Below, one piece after another: positions 44,197 to 54,499 of a DNA stretch of 56,227 nucleotides. The position numbers were made by a program, and so were the translations under genes. Source of the DNA: an uncultured Sphingomonadaceae bacterium (lineage in GTDB: Bacteria; Pseudomonadota; Alphaproteobacteria; Sphingomonadales; Sphingomonadaceae); NCBI GenBank assembly GCA_946479505.1, contig CAMLGC010000012.1, positions 1 to 56,227 of the forward strand, given 5' to 3'. The notes under the pieces are model-generated. The model had not been told where the DNA came from. It was given only the letters and a program-made list of their open reading frames with translations, and searched no databases. How positions within the stretch are numbered: the stretch's first letter is position 1; the number at the start of each line of letters is the position of its first letter.

Positions 44197-45674
44197 CTGA
44201 CCTCACCGATCTCGGCGTTGCGGCGATTCGCGATGGCGTGCGCTCGGCCGCCTTCTCGGCGCGCGAGGTGGCGGAGGCGTTCGTCGACCGCGTCGCTGGC
44301 GCGAAGCCGCTCAACGCCTTCCTGGTCGAGACGCCCGAGCACGCGCTCGCCGCGGCCGATGCCGCCGACAAGGCGCGCGCGGCGGGCGAAACGCTCAAGC
44401 CGCTCGCGGGCGTGCCGATCGGGATGAAGGACCTGTTCTGCACCAAGGGCGTCGCTTCGACGGCGGCGAGCCATATCCTCGAAGGCTTCACGCCGCCCTA
44501 CGAATCGACCGTCTCGCAGAATCTGTGGGATGCGGGCGCGGGGATGCTCGGCAAGCTCAACATGGACCAGTTCGCGATGGGCTCGTCCAACGAGACGAGC
44601 GCGTTCGGCAACGTGATCTCGCCGTGGCGGCGCAGCGACGGCGGCAACGCACCGCTGACGCCGGGCGGGTCGTCGGGCGGCTCGTCGGCGGCGGTCGCGG
44701 CGCGGCTGTGCCCGGGGGCGACCGGGACCGATACGGGAGGGTCGATCCGCCAGCCTGCGAGCTTCGTCGGCATTTCGGGGATCAAGCCGACCTATGGCCG
44801 CTGCTCGCGCTGGGGCGTGGTGGCGTTCGCTTCCTCGCTCGATCAGGCCGGGCCGATGGCGCGCGATGTGAAGGACTGCGCGGTCCTGCTCGCGGCGATG
44901 GCGGGCTTCGATCCCAAGGACGCGACCTCGCTCGACCTCGACGTGCCCAAATGGGAAGCCGGATTGTCGAGCGATCTCAAGGGCAAGAAGGTCGGTATTC
45001 CCAAAGAATATCGGGTCGACAACATGCCGGCCGAGATCGAGGCCTTGTGGCAGCAGGGCATCGACTGGGTGAAGGACGCGGGTGCGGAGGTCGTCGAGGT
45101 GTCGCTGCCGCACACCAGATACGCGCTGCCGGCCTATTACATCATCGCCCCCGCCGAGGCCTCGTCCAACCTCGCGCGCTATGACGGCGTGCGCTACGGC
45201 CAGCGCGAGCTGCCCGACGGCGCGAACCTGCAGGAGATGTACGCGGCGACCCGCGCGGCGGGGTTCGGCGACGAGGTCAAGCGCCGCATCATGATCGGCA
45301 CCTATGTGCTCTCGGCGGGCTATTACGACGCATATTACACGCAGGCGCAGAAGGTCCGCACGCTCATCGCGCGCGACTTCGAGAAGGCGTGGGAAAGCTG
45401 CGACGTGCTGCTGACGCCGACCGCGCCTTCGGCGGCGTTCGCACTGGGCGAGAAGACCGATCCGCTGGCAATGTATCTGAACGACGTCTTCACCGTGCCG
45501 AGCAGCCTCGCGGGATTGCCGGCGATGAGCGTGCCGGGCGGGCTCGACGCGGCGGGGCTGCCGCTGGGCTTGCAGATCATCGGCAAGGCGCTCGACGAGC
45601 AGAGCGTGCTCAACGCGGGGCTCGCGATCGAGGAACGCGCGGGCTTTGCGGCGCGACCCGAGGCGTGGTGGTGA
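44193..45674 (+). CDS. gatA: Glutamyl/aspartyl-tRNA amidotransferase subunit A
   Basis: A 493-residue amidase-signature enzyme that frees ammonia from glutamine for tRNA amidation. The Ser-cisSer-Lys set is present: Lys79 ([10 protein letters not shown]), Ser160/161 in [10 protein letters not shown] and the nucleophile Ser184 in [13 protein letters not shown]. It overlaps gatC at its start. Unusually, gatB does not follow directly: a toxin-antitoxin pair of about 770 bases lies between, beginning after a 49-base spacer with a perfect palindrome. Confidence 0.97.
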   Translation: MTDLTDLGVAAIRDGVRSAAFSAREVAEAFVDRVAGAKPLNAFLVETPEHALAAADAADKARAAGETLKPLAGVPIGMKDLFCTKGVASTAASHILEGFTPPYESTVSQNLWDAGAGMLGKLNMDQFAMGSSNETSAFGNVISPWRRSDGGNAPLTPGGSSGGSSAAVAARLCPGATGTDTGGSIRQPASFVGISGIKPTYGRCSRWGVVAFASSLDQAGPMARDVKDCAVLLAAMAGFDPKDATSLDLDVPKWEAGLSSDLKGKKVGIPKEYRVDNMPAEIEALWQQGIDWVKDAGAEVVEVSLPHTRYALPAYYIIAPAEASSNLARYDGVRYGQRELPDGANLQEMYAATRAAGFGDEVKRRIMIGTYVLSAGYYDAYYTQAQKVRTLIARDFEKAWESCDVLLTPTAPSAAFALGEKTDPLAMYLNDVFTVPSSLAGLPAMSVPGGLDAAGLPLGLQIIGKALDEQSVLNAGLAIEERAGFAARPEAWW

Positions 45675-45693
45675 TGGACATCTGACTGCGCAG

Positions 45694-45711
45694 GTGTTAC
45701 CAAGGTAACAC
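45694..45711. promoter_or_regulatory. Perfect palindrome upstream of the antitoxin gene
   Basis: GTGTTACC-AA-GGTAACAC has perfect 8-base arms around two bases and ends 12 bases before the antitoxin ATG. AbrB/MazE-type antitoxins commonly bind such palindromes at their own promoter, so this is the likely autoregulatory operator. It overlaps the place where a leader or internal promoter for vapBC-gatB would be. Confidence 0.7.
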
Positions 45712-45723
45712 TGGAGATTTCCG

Positions 45724-46035
45724 ATGAATTTGTACAAGCCCATCGCCGACACCGCCGACGTCAATATGACGAGCAAGGGCCAGGTGCTCATTCCGAAAGC
45801 GATCCGCGATCGCGTTGGTTTGATTCCAGGAACGGCGGTGACGGTCGGCATCAACGATCGTGGCGAAGCGGTCGTGCTGCCCAGCCGAAAGGCGCGACGC
45901 GCGAACGAGACTCCCGAGCAGCGCAAGCAGCGCGTCCTCGCTGCGATCGACGCGATTGCGGGGAAATATTCCACGGGCCAATCGACCGACGACTATATGA
46001 CCGAGATTCGCGGTCCCTATGACGATCTGCCGTGA
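45724..46035 (+). CDS. AbrB/SpoVT-type antitoxin (VapB-like)
   Basis: A 103-residue protein. Its N-terminal swapped-hairpin domain is clear (VNMTSKGQVLIPKAIRDRVG, then PGTAVTVGINDRGEAVVLP, about residues 13-55). The Arg/Lys/Gln-rich C-terminus (NETPEQRKQRVLAAIDAIAG) would be the part that wraps the toxin. It precedes a PIN-domain gene, with gTGA start/stop overlap, as is standard for type II modules. A perfect palindrome just upstream is the likely operator. It is inserted between gatA and gatB. Confidence 0.88.
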   Translation: MNLYKPIADTADVNMTSKGQVLIPKAIRDRVGLIPGTAVTVGINDRGEAVVLPSRKARRANETPEQRKQRVLAAIDAIAGKYSTGQSTDDYMTEIRGPYDDLP

Positions 46036-46445
46036 TCTTTGTCGATTCGAATGTCGTTATCGACGTGCTGGAGCGTGATTCCGAATGGTTCGGCTGGTCG
46101 AGCGCGCAGATCGCAGCGGCGGCCCGGGACGACGTGATGGCGGCCAGTTCGATCGTCGCCGCCGAATGCGCGGGGCGCTTTGCCGATCTGGTCGAGTTGA
46201 CCGCGACGTTCGACGCGATCGAGATCGTCATCGAGGATCTGCCGCTCGACGCCGCCTTCCTGGCCGGGCGCCTCTTCCGCAGCCATCGCCGCGTGACATC
46301 CGACCGCAAGAAAATTCTGGCCGACTTCCTTATTGGAGCACATGCCGCGCATGCGGGGCAGGCGCTGATTACCCGCGATACCCGGCTTTACCGCACCTAT
46401 TTTCCTGACCTTCCCCTCATTACCCCCGAGACCGACAATGGCTGA
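46032..46445 (+). CDS. PIN-domain ribonuclease toxin (VapC-like)
   Basis: A 137-residue PIN-domain protein. The four acidic metal ligands are all present: Asp5 ([11 protein letters not shown]), Glu45 (AAECAGRF), Asp98 ([10 protein letters not shown]) and Asp116 (ITRDTRLY), so it should be an active magnesium-dependent RNase. VapC toxins usually cut tRNA or rRNA. Translation starts at a GTG overlapping the antitoxin stop. The end of the frame overlaps the gatB start by eight bases, which ties the toxin to expression of an essential gene. Confidence 0.9.
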   Translation: MIFVDSNVVIDVLERDSEWFGWSSAQIAAAARDDVMAASSIVAAECAGRFADLVELTATFDAIEIVIEDLPLDAAFLAGRLFRSHRRVTSDRKKILADFLIGAHAAHAGQALITRDTRLYRTYFPDLPLITPETDNG

Positions 46446-47907
46446 CGCATCGACCTCCACCTACCGCATCCAGGGCGCGACCGGCGAATGGGAGGTCGTG
46501 ATCGGCCTCGAAGTCCATGCGCAGGTCACCTCGAACGCCAAGCTCTTCTCGGGCGCCTCTACCGCGTTCGGGGCGGAGCCGAATACGCAGGTGAGTCTCG
46601 TCGATGCGGCGATGCCCGGGATGCTGCCGGTGCCCAATCGCGAATGCATCCGCCAGGCGGTGCGCACGGGGATGGCGATCGAGGCGGCGATCAACAAATG
46701 GTCGCGGTTCGACCGGAAGAATTATTTCTACGCGGACCTGCCGCAGGGCTATCAGATTTCGCAGCTTTATCATCCGCTTGTCGGAGAAGGTTCGATCGAG
46801 ATCGAACTCGAGGACGTGACCAAGACGATCGGTGTCGAGCGCATCCATGTCGAGCAGGATGCGGGCAAGCTGATGCACGACCAGCACCCGACGCGCAGCT
46901 ACGTCGATCTCAACCGATCGGGCGTCGCACTGATGGAGATCGTCAGCCGACCGGACATGCGTTCTCCTGGCGAGGCAGGGGCTTATCTGCGGAAGCTGCG
47001 ATCGATCCTGCGCTATGTCGGCAGTTGCGACGGCAACATGGAAGAGGGCTCGATGCGCGCCGACGTCAACGTCAGCGTGCGCAGGCCGGGCGCCGAGCTC
47101 GGCACGCGCACCGAGACCAAGAACGTCAATTCGGTGCGCTTCGTGATGGCGGCGATCGAGCACGAGGCCAATCGACAGGTCGACGTGGTCGAGGACGGCG
47201 GCAGGATCGTGCAGGAGACGCGGCTCTACGATCCCGATACGGGTACCACGCGGTCGATGCGGTCGAAGGAAGACGCGCACGATTACCGCTATTTCCCCGA
47301 TCCCGACCTGCTGCCGCTCGAGCTCGACGACGCGTTTCTCGACGAATGCCGCGCCAGCCTGCCCGAGCTGCCCGATGCCAAGCGCACGCGCTACGAGGCG
47401 CTCGGCATCACCGCCTATAATGCCGGCGTGCTGACGGCCGAGGTGGAGACCGCACGCTGGTTCGATTCGCTGCTAGAGGCGGGCGCATCGCCGGTGCAGG
47501 CATCGAACTGGGTCGCCTCGGAGCTGTTCGGGGCATTGAACCGGCTCGGCAAGAGCATCGAGGAAAGCCCGGTCGGCCCGTCGCAGGCGGCGGAACTGCT
47601 CGCCCTGGTCGCCGATGGGACGCTGTCGGGCAGCCTCGCCAAGCAGGTGTTCGAGATCATGCTCGAAACCGGCGGCGATCCCGGCAGGATCGTCGAGGAG
47701 CGCGGGCTCAAGCAGACCAGCGATACCGGCGCGATCGAAAAGGTGATCGCCGACGTCATGGCGTCGAACGACGACAAGGTCGCCGATTATCGCGGCGGCA
47801 AGGACAAATTGTTCGGCTTCTTCGTCGGCCAGGTGATGAAGGCGATGCAGGGCAAGGCCAACCCGCAGGTCGTCAACGAGCTGCTCAAGAAGGCGCTGGG
47901 GGGATGA
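46438..47907 (+). CDS. gatB: Glutamyl/aspartyl-tRNA amidotransferase subunit B
   Basis: A 489-residue subunit that binds the misacylated tRNA and transfers the amide. The core [20 protein letters not shown], the [20 protein letters not shown] region and the C-terminal YqeY-like helical domain ([20 protein letters not shown]) are intact. Its ATG lies inside the last codons of the PIN-domain toxin, and no separate promoter is visible, so its expression must come through the toxin-antitoxin segment. It is followed, with a four-base overlap, by a cyclophilin gene. Confidence 0.97.
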   Translation: MADASTSTYRIQGATGEWEVVIGLEVHAQVTSNAKLFSGASTAFGAEPNTQVSLVDAAMPGMLPVPNRECIRQAVRTGMAIEAAINKWSRFDRKNYFYADLPQGYQISQLYHPLVGEGSIEIELEDVTKTIGVERIHVEQDAGKLMHDQHPTRSYVDLNRSGVALMEIVSRPDMRSPGEAGAYLRKLRSILRYVGSCDGNMEEGSMRADVNVSVRRPGAELGTRTETKNVNSVRFVMAAIEHEANRQVDVVEDGGRIVQETRLYDPDTGTTRSMRSKEDAHDYRYFPDPDLLPLELDDAFLDECRASLPELPDAKRTRYEALGITAYNAGVLTAEVETARWFDSLLEAGASPVQASNWVASELFGALNRLGKSIEESPVGPSQAAELLALVADGTLSGSLAKQVFEIMLETGGDPGRIVEERGLKQTSDTGAIEKVIADVMASNDDKVADYRGGKDKLFGFFVGQVMKAMQGKANPQVVNELLKKALGG

Positions 47908-48536
47908 TGCTTGGGCTCGCCTCGCTCCTTTTGGCGACGGCACTTCAGGTCGCGCCGGGCCGGACGCCTGCGCCGCAGCCTGCCGAAGCGCCGGCGGACG
48001 CGAACCTGCCGCGGGTCGATATCGAGACGAGCGCGGGACCGATCATCGTCGTGGTCGACACCGAGCATGCGCCGATCACCGCGAAGAATTTCCTCGCCTA
48101 TGTCGATCAGCACCGGCTCGACGGGGTCACCTTCTATCGGACGGTGAAGGTGCAGGACCATTTCGGGTTCGTGCAGTTCGGGGTGAACGGCGATCCCGAG
48201 CTGAGCCTGCCGCCGATCAAGCACGAGCCCACCACCGAGACCGGGCTGCACCACGTGAGCGGCACGATCTCGATCGCGCGGCTCGAGCCCGGATCGGCGC
48301 GCGGCGAGTTCACGATCATGGTCGGCGACCAGCGGCCCTCGTTCGATGCCGATCCGTCCAGGCCGGGCGACAATCTCGGCTATGCGGCGTTCGGGCACGT
48401 CGTCGACGGCATGGACGTGATCGAGCAGATCATGGACGCGCCCGTCGATCCCGCCGCCACGGTGCGCGGCGCGTTCAAGGGCGAGGTTCCGGCCGCGCCG
48501 GTCACGGTGATCAGCGCGCGGCGAGTGAGCGAATAA
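47904..48536 (+). CDS. Exported cyclophilin-type peptidyl-prolyl isomerase
   Basis: A 210-residue protein with a hydrophobic leader ([19 protein letters not shown]), then a Pro/Ala-rich spacer and a cyclophilin domain ([76 protein letters not shown]). It would speed proline isomerisation during folding in the periplasm. The usual catalytic Arg of the FHR motif appears as the Arg of FYR. Its start overlaps the gatB stop (ATGATG), so it belongs to the gat transcript. Confidence 0.9.
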   Translation: MMLGLASLLLATALQVAPGRTPAPQPAEAPADANLPRVDIETSAGPIIVVVDTEHAPITAKNFLAYVDQHRLDGVTFYRTVKVQDHFGFVQFGVNGDPELSLPPIKHEPTTETGLHHVSGTISIARLEPGSARGEFTIMVGDQRPSFDADPSRPGDNLGYAAFGHVVDGMDVIEQIMDAPVDPAATVRGAFKGEVPAAPVTVISARRVSE

Positions 48537-48597
48537 CGCCGGCGGATCGCGGAACATGTGTGGGGCAACGGAGACTTGAGCCTTCGGACATGCAGGC

Positions 48598-49140
48598 TCA
48601 GGTGATCGGGCGCAACAAGGTGAGCCGCGCCTTGCCGTGGACGCGGGTGGCGTCGATCGCGAAGCCGGCGGCTGCCACCTCCTCATCGCGCGCGGTCTCG
48701 ATGCTGATCCACGTGCCGGGGCCGGTCCAGCCGAGCCGCGCCAGCTTGTCGATCGCCACTGCACCGGCGCCGGTGCCATAGGGCGGGTCCATCACGATGA
48801 GATCGAGCGGCGCCCGCGCCGGGCCGAGCGCGAGGACCGATTGCGCGCGGATGTCGGCGCCTTTGGCGTCCAGCCTGGAAACGTTTGCCCGGAGCGCGTC
48901 GAGCGCGGCGCGGTCCTGCTCGACGAACAGGCAGGTTGCCGCGCCGCGCGAGAGCGCTTCGAGCCCGAGCGCACCCGAGCCGGCAAAGAGATCGGCGACG
49001 GCGAGCCCGTCGAAGCTGCCGAGGCGGCTCGCGAGCATCGAGAAGAGCGCCTCGCGCGTGCGGTCCGCCGTGGGGCGGGTGGCGTCGCCCCTCGGAGCGG
49101 CGAGCGGGCGGCCGCGCCACGTGCCGGCGATGATCCTCAT
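48598..49140 (-). CDS. rsmD: 16S rRNA (guanine966-N2)-methyltransferase
   Basis: A 180-residue SAM-dependent methyltransferase. The start MRIIAGTWRGRPLAAPRG and the block RPTADRTREALFSML are family hallmarks. The SAM loop is DLFAGSGALGLEALSRGA and the catalytic motif is MDPPYG. It methylates G966 in the small subunit. The start overlaps the stop of the upstream pseudouridine synthase gene, so two rRNA-modifying enzymes are coupled. Confidence 0.95.
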   Translation of the reverse strand: MRIIAGTWRGRPLAAPRGDATRPTADRTREALFSMLASRLGSFDGLAVADLFAGSGALGLEALSRGAATCLFVEQDRAALDALRANVSRLDAKGADIRAQSVLALGPARAPLDLIVMDPPYGTGAGAVAIDKLARLGWTGPGTWISIETARDEEVAAAGFAIDATRVHGKARLTLLRPIT

Positions 49141-50219
49141 TTGCGGCGCCTGGGGCCGGGTTTTGGCTTGGGCTTGGCCCAGCCGGGGCGGCGCTTCGGC
49201 GTCGGCTTCTTCTCGGGCGGAGCGAGAATTTCGGCGTCGGGGACGCGCGTGCGGTCGGCGGAGCGAAGGGTCGGCCGGCCGCGGGTGAGCGGAGAGGTCG
49301 CCTGCGGCTTCGGCATGCCCGACGTCGGTCGAGCCGGGGTCGGCGAAGTCCGTCCGGTGCGTGCGTTCGGCCGCTTCGCGCGCGTCTCGGCGGGCTGAGG
49401 GCGAACGGGGGCGGCGGGCGAAGACGCGGGCGCCACCTCCACGACATTTTCGGCCTTCCTGCCCTTGGCGAGCGCCTGCCGGAACGCGACCAGATCGTGC
49501 TGGCGGACCTCGCCGATGCCGCCCAGCGGCAGGTCGCCAAGCACGAAGGGCCCGTAGCGCGTGCGGATGAGGCGCGAGACCTCGAGCCCGAGATGCTCGA
49601 GCACGCGGCGCACCTCGCGGTTCTTGCCCTCGGTCAAGACGAGCTCGATCCAGACGTTGGCGCCGGTGCGGCGTTCAAGGTTGGCGTCGATGGCGCCGTA
49701 GCGGACGCCGTCGATCGTCACGCCCTCGATCAGCTCCTCGAGCTGCGCCTGGGAGACGGTGCCATAGGCGCGGGCGCGATAGGCGCGCTCGACGCCGGTC
49801 GCGGGGAGCTCGAGCTGTCGCTTGAGCCCGCCGTCGGTGGTGAGCAGCAGCAGGCCCTCGGTATTGTAGTCGAGCCGGCCGACGGGGATCAGGCGCGGCA
49901 GATCCTTCGGCAGGCGATCGTAGATGGTCGGGCGCCCCTTGGGGTCGCGTTCGGTGGTGAGGACGCCGGTGGGCTTGTGGAAAAGGAAGAGGCGCGCGGG
50001 TCGCGGCGCCTCGACCGGGTTGCCGTCGACGGTGACGCCGTGGAGCGACGCCACCAGGGTCGCCGGCGTGTCGAGCACCTGTCCGTCGAGCGCCACGCGG
50101 CCTTCGGCGATCATCCGTTCGACCTCGCGGCGCGAGGCGATGCCGGCACGCGCGAGCAGCTTGGCGATGCGCTGCGGTTCCTTGGAGGCGGGGGAGGGGG
50201 ACACGTCGCGCCCATACAT
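49137..50219 (-). CDS. Pseudouridine synthase of the RsuA/RluB family
   Basis: A 360-residue enzyme: an S4 RNA-binding domain (about residues 15-60; RIAKLLARAGIASRREVERM), the catalytic domain with GRLDYNTEGLLLLTTDGG (catalytic Asp) and LTEGKNREVRRVLEHLGLEV, and a long basic Pro/Arg/Lys-rich tail of about 110 residues. It makes pseudouridine in rRNA, most likely 23S (RluB-like). The tail is longer than in enterobacterial enzymes and probably binds RNA. The start is uncertain: the ATG used has AAAAGG directly against it, and a TTG lies seven codons upstream. Confidence 0.9.
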   Translation of the reverse strand: MYGRDVSPSPASKEPQRIAKLLARAGIASRREVERMIAEGRVALDGQVLDTPATLVASLHGVTVDGNPVEAPRPARLFLFHKPTGVLTTERDPKGRPTIYDRLPKDLPRLIPVGRLDYNTEGLLLLTTDGGLKRQLELPATGVERAYRARAYGTVSQAQLEELIEGVTIDGVRYGAIDANLERRTGANVWIELVLTEGKNREVRRVLEHLGLEVSRLIRTRYGPFVLGDLPLGGIGEVRQHDLVAFRQALAKGRKAENVVEVAPASSPAAPVRPQPAETRAKRPNARTGRTSPTPARPTSGMPKPQATSPLTRGRPTLRSADRTRVPDAEILAPPEKKPTPKRRPGWAKPKPKPGPRRRK

Positions 50220-50344
50220 CCTTTTGGCGTGCGCGCTCAAAAAATTTGCGGCCGAACGGCGGCTCGCGCGTTAGGGTCGAAAGCGTAACGAGATCGCGCG
50301 GCGCCACCGCGCAATCGGGTAAAGAAGGGGTTGGGCGAGCAGCC

Positions 50345-50779
50345 ATGTTCGGGAAAAAGAAACATCGAATCAAGGCCCTGCTGATCGTCGAGGACGAGCC
50401 GCTGGTAGCGTTCGACACCGAGCATTTCCTTACGGAAGAGGGCTTCGAAATCACGGCGACGGTCGACACCGTGGCCGCGGCGCTCGCGCATCTCGACAAC
50501 GGCACCGCGATCGATCTGGTGCTGCTGGACGTGGCGCTCGCCGACGGCAACGGGATCGCGGTCGCCGAGGCGGCGCATGCCAGGGGCATCCACGCACTGT
50601 TCGTCACCGGCAACTGCCCCGGCGAGGCGCGAGACGTGGCTGCCGGGTGTCTGTCCAAGCCGTATGCCCAGCGCGATCTGCTGCAATCGATCTGCGTGAT
50701 CGAGGACGTGCTGGTGGGCAGGAAGAAGATACGCCGGATGCCAGGCGGCCTCAGCCTGTTTCTGGAGACGGCGGACTGA
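50345..50779 (+). CDS. Single-domain response regulator
   Basis: A 144-residue receiver protein without an output domain. The phosphorylation pocket is complete: Glu16/Asp17 (LLIVEDEP), phosphoacceptor Asp62 (LVLLDVAL) and Lys105 (CLSKPYA). Such proteins pass phosphate to partners or act through protein contact. No histidine kinase is nearby. A basic start (MFGKKKHRIK) precedes the domain. It lies between the divergent rluB-like gene and an AmpG-like transporter on the same strand. Its signal is unknown. Confidence 0.88.
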   Translation: MFGKKKHRIKALLIVEDEPLVAFDTEHFLTEEGFEITATVDTVAAALAHLDNGTAIDLVLLDVALADGNGIAVAEAAHARGIHALFVTGNCPGEARDVAAGCLSKPYAQRDLLQSICVIEDVLVGRKKIRRMPGGLSLFLETAD

Positions 50780-50813
50780 GGATGGGTTTCCTCGCCGCGA
50801 TTTGCCGCTAGTG

Positions 50814-50834
50814 TCCCGCCACATGTGAGCGGGA
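50814..50834 (+). promoter_or_regulatory. Small hairpin next to the AmpG-like gene ribosome-binding site
   Basis: TCCCGC (50814-50819) pairs with GCGGGA (50829-50834) around a loop that is itself the palindrome CACATGTG plus A. The 3' arm includes GGGAG, the best ribosome-binding candidate for the ATG at 50845. A role in translation or as a protein site is only inferred. Confidence 0.35.
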
Positions 50835-50844
50835 GTGTCGGGGT

Positions 50845-52191
50845 ATGGACGCAGCAGCGGCGGAGCGGGAGGGCACGCACGAAGAGGCGTCCGGGCTGCT
50901 TGCGTATCTGGAGAAGGCGCCGTTGGGGGCGCTCGCGCTCGGCATCTCCTCGGGCTTTCCCTATGCGATGATCGGCGCGACGCTGACGACGCGGCTCGCG
51001 CAGAACAACATCACCAAATCGACGATCACGGCGTTCAGCCTGGCGTTCCTGGTTTACAACCTGAAGCCGCTTTGGGCGTGGGTGGTGGACGGGGTGCGGC
51101 TGCCGGTGCTCGGACGGCTGGGACAGCGCGTCTCCTGGCTTATCTTCGCCGGGCTGCTGGTGATGGCGGCGGTCGCCAACCTCGCGCTTGCCGATCCCGA
51201 GGTGGACATTGCCTGGACGGCGACGGCGGCGATCCTGGTCGGCGTCGCGGGGGCGACTTTCGATATCGTGATCGACGCCTATCGCATCGAAATCCTGGAG
51301 CCGCGCCAGCTCGGCGTGGGATCGGGGATGAGCCAATATGGCTGGCGGATCGGATCGGCGGGCGCTGGCGCGCTGGCGCTGGTGATCGCGGCGCGCGTGG
51401 GCTGGGAGGCGGCCTATCTCGCTTGCGCGCTGATCGCGCTGCCCGCGATGCTGACCGGCCTCGTCATCGGTGAACCGGATCGGCGGCGCGAGCCGGTGGA
51501 GCGGCGGAGCCTGGCGACGATGCTGCGCGCGATCTGGGCGCCGTTCGTCCAATTCTTCCAGCGCCACGGCGCGATCGTGGTGCTGATCTTCATCCTCATC
51601 CACAAGATCGGCGACACGCTGGCGAACCTCACCTTCCGTTTGCTGTTCGACGATCTCCATTTCACCAACGACGAAATCGCCTTTTACGACGTGGGGCTCG
51701 GCTTCTGGGCGTATCTGGTGGGGATCTTCGTCGGCGGGTGGCTCTATTCGCGAATCGGCATGAAGCGATCGGTGCTGCTCAGCCTGGTGCTGATGATGGT
51801 CTCCAATTTGAGCTTTGCGGGGCTCGCGGCGGCGGGGCATTCGAATCTCGGAATGGCCGGCGCGATCGGGTTCGAGAATTTCGCGAGCGGGTTCGGCGGG
51901 GTGGCGGTGGTCGCCTATTTCTCGGCGCTGTGCGACCTGCGCTTCACGGCGTTCCAATATGCGCTGATTTCGGCAGCCGCGAGCGTCGTCGGCCGGATCG
52001 CGACGGGGACCACGGCAGGCAGCCTGATCGTGACGTTCGGCTATGTCGATTTCTACCTGCTGACGACGGTGCTGGCGCTGCCCGGCGTGGTGCTTTTCTG
52101 GTGGATGGCGCGCAGCGGGCTGGTCGATCGGTCGATCGGCAGCGCGGGGATCGCGGGTGAAGGCGACGCGCGGAGGGGCGCGGTCGAATAG
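50845..52191 (+). CDS. AmpG-like MFS transporter
   Basis: A 448-residue, roughly 12-helix inner-membrane protein. The first helices (LGALALGISSGFPYAMIGAT, then LTTRLAQNNITKSTITAFSL) and YNLKPLWAWVVDGVRLPVLG match the AmpG/PAT-type branch of the major facilitator family. AmpG imports anhydromuropeptides for cell-wall recycling and beta-lactamase induction; that substrate is plausible but not proved. The gene is convergent with folC, ending 15 bases from its stop. Confidence 0.8.
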   Translation: MDAAAAEREGTHEEASGLLAYLEKAPLGALALGISSGFPYAMIGATLTTRLAQNNITKSTITAFSLAFLVYNLKPLWAWVVDGVRLPVLGRLGQRVSWLIFAGLLVMAAVANLALADPEVDIAWTATAAILVGVAGATFDIVIDAYRIEILEPRQLGVGSGMSQYGWRIGSAGAGALALVIAARVGWEAAYLACALIALPAMLTGLVIGEPDRRREPVERRSLATMLRAIWAPFVQFFQRHGAIVVLIFILIHKIGDTLANLTFRLLFDDLHFTNDEIAFYDVGLGFWAYLVGIFVGGWLYSRIGMKRSVLLSLVLMMVSNLSFAGLAAAGHSNLGMAGAIGFENFASGFGGVAVVAYFSALCDLRFTAFQYALISAAASVVGRIATGTTAGSLIVTFGYVDFYLLTTVLALPGVVLFWWMARSGLVDRSIGSAGIAGEGDARRGAVE

Positions 52192-52206
52192 CGCCTGACG
52201 AACGGC

Positions 52207-53529
<1,323 letters not shown>

Positions 53530-53531
53530 CA

Positions 53532-53628
53532 ATTCCCCTTCCGCGAGCGGGAGGAGCTAGGGGACGGCGTGTCAGGCGAAGAAAACAGGCCCTCCCCCGA
53601 CCCCTCCCGCAAGCGGGAGGGGAGAGGT
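53532..53628. repeat. Dispersed palindromic repeat between accD and folC
   Basis: CCCCTTCCGCGAGCGGGAGG-like and CCTCCCGCAAGCGGGAGGGG units lie at either end of the accD-folC spacer. Each unit is a short hairpin. The left unit, read on the minus strand, gives AAGGGGAA just before the folC ATG. The element belongs to the CCTCTCCC..GGGAGAGG class also found between trpB and trpA. Confidence 0.75.
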
Positions 53629-53632
53629 GTCA

Positions 53633-54490
53633 TCACGCCGCCTTTTTCGCGCCGCTGCATAGATAGCCGATCACCTTTGCGAGCGTCTCGCGCAGGTCCT
53701 TGCGGTGGACGACCATGTCGACGAGGCCGTGCTCGAGATAATATTCGCTCGTCTGGAAATCCTCGGGCAGCTTTTCGCGGATCGTGTTCTCGATCACGCG
53801 GCGGCCGGTGAAGGCGAGCGTCGCCTTGGGTTCGGCGATCTGCACGTCGCCGAGCATCGCATAGGCGGCCATGACGCCGCCCGACGTGGGATCGGTGAGA
53901 ACGACGATATAGGGCAGACCGGCGTCGTGGAGCATCTGGATCGCGACCGTCGAGCGCGGCATCTGCATCAGGCTGAGGATGCCCTCCTGCATGCGCGCGC
54001 CCCCGCTCGCGGTGAAGATGATGTAGGGGCATGTGTCCGCGATCGCCGCCTCGACGCCCGCGACGAAGGCCTCGCCGACCGCGAGCCCCATCGATCCGCC
54101 CATGAAGGCGAAATCCTGCACGCCGACCACCGCCTTGTGGCCTTGGATCGTGCCGCGCGCATTGAGGAGCGCGTCCTGCTCGCCGGTCGCGGCGCGCGCG
54201 GCCTTCAGGCGATCGGTGTAGCGCTTCGAATCTCGGAACTTGAGCGGGTCTTCGACCACCCTGGGCGTGGGCAGCTCTGCGCAGCTTCCCTCGTCGAAGA
54301 GGTAGTCGAAGCGGCGCTTCGGGCCGATCCGTTCATGGAAGTCGCATTTGGGGCAGACGAACTGGTTCTCCTCCAGCTCCTTGCCGAAAACCATCTGCCC
54401 GCAGCCCTTGCACTTATGCCAAAGGTTCTCGGGCGTCTGCGCCTTGGGGACGAAGGGGATCGCGTTGCGAACGCGGCTGAGCCAGCTCAT
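53633..54490 (-). CDS. accD: Acetyl-CoA carboxylase carboxyltransferase subunit beta
   Basis: A 285-residue subunit that works with AccA to carboxylate acetyl-CoA, feeding malonyl-CoA to the Fab enzymes encoded earlier in the window. The N-terminal zinc ribbon has four cysteines (Cys27, Cys30, Cys46 and Cys49). The crotonase-like core contains [18 protein letters not shown] and the [15 protein letters not shown] block. It starts nine bases after trpA in the same operon. Confidence 0.97.
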   Translation of the reverse strand: MSWLSRVRNAIPFVPKAQTPENLWHKCKGCGQMVFGKELEENQFVCPKCDFHERIGPKRRFDYLFDEGSCAELPTPRVVEDPLKFRDSKRYTDRLKAARAATGEQDALLNARGTIQGHKAVVGVQDFAFMGGSMGLAVGEAFVAGVEAAIADTCPYIIFTASGGARMQEGILSLMQMPRSTVAIQMLHDAGLPYIVVLTDPTSGGVMAAYAMLGDVQIAEPKATLAFTGRRVIENTIREKLPEDFQTSEYYLEHGLVDMVVHRKDLRETLAKVIGYLCSGAKKAA

Positions 54491-54499
54491 GGATGTTCC

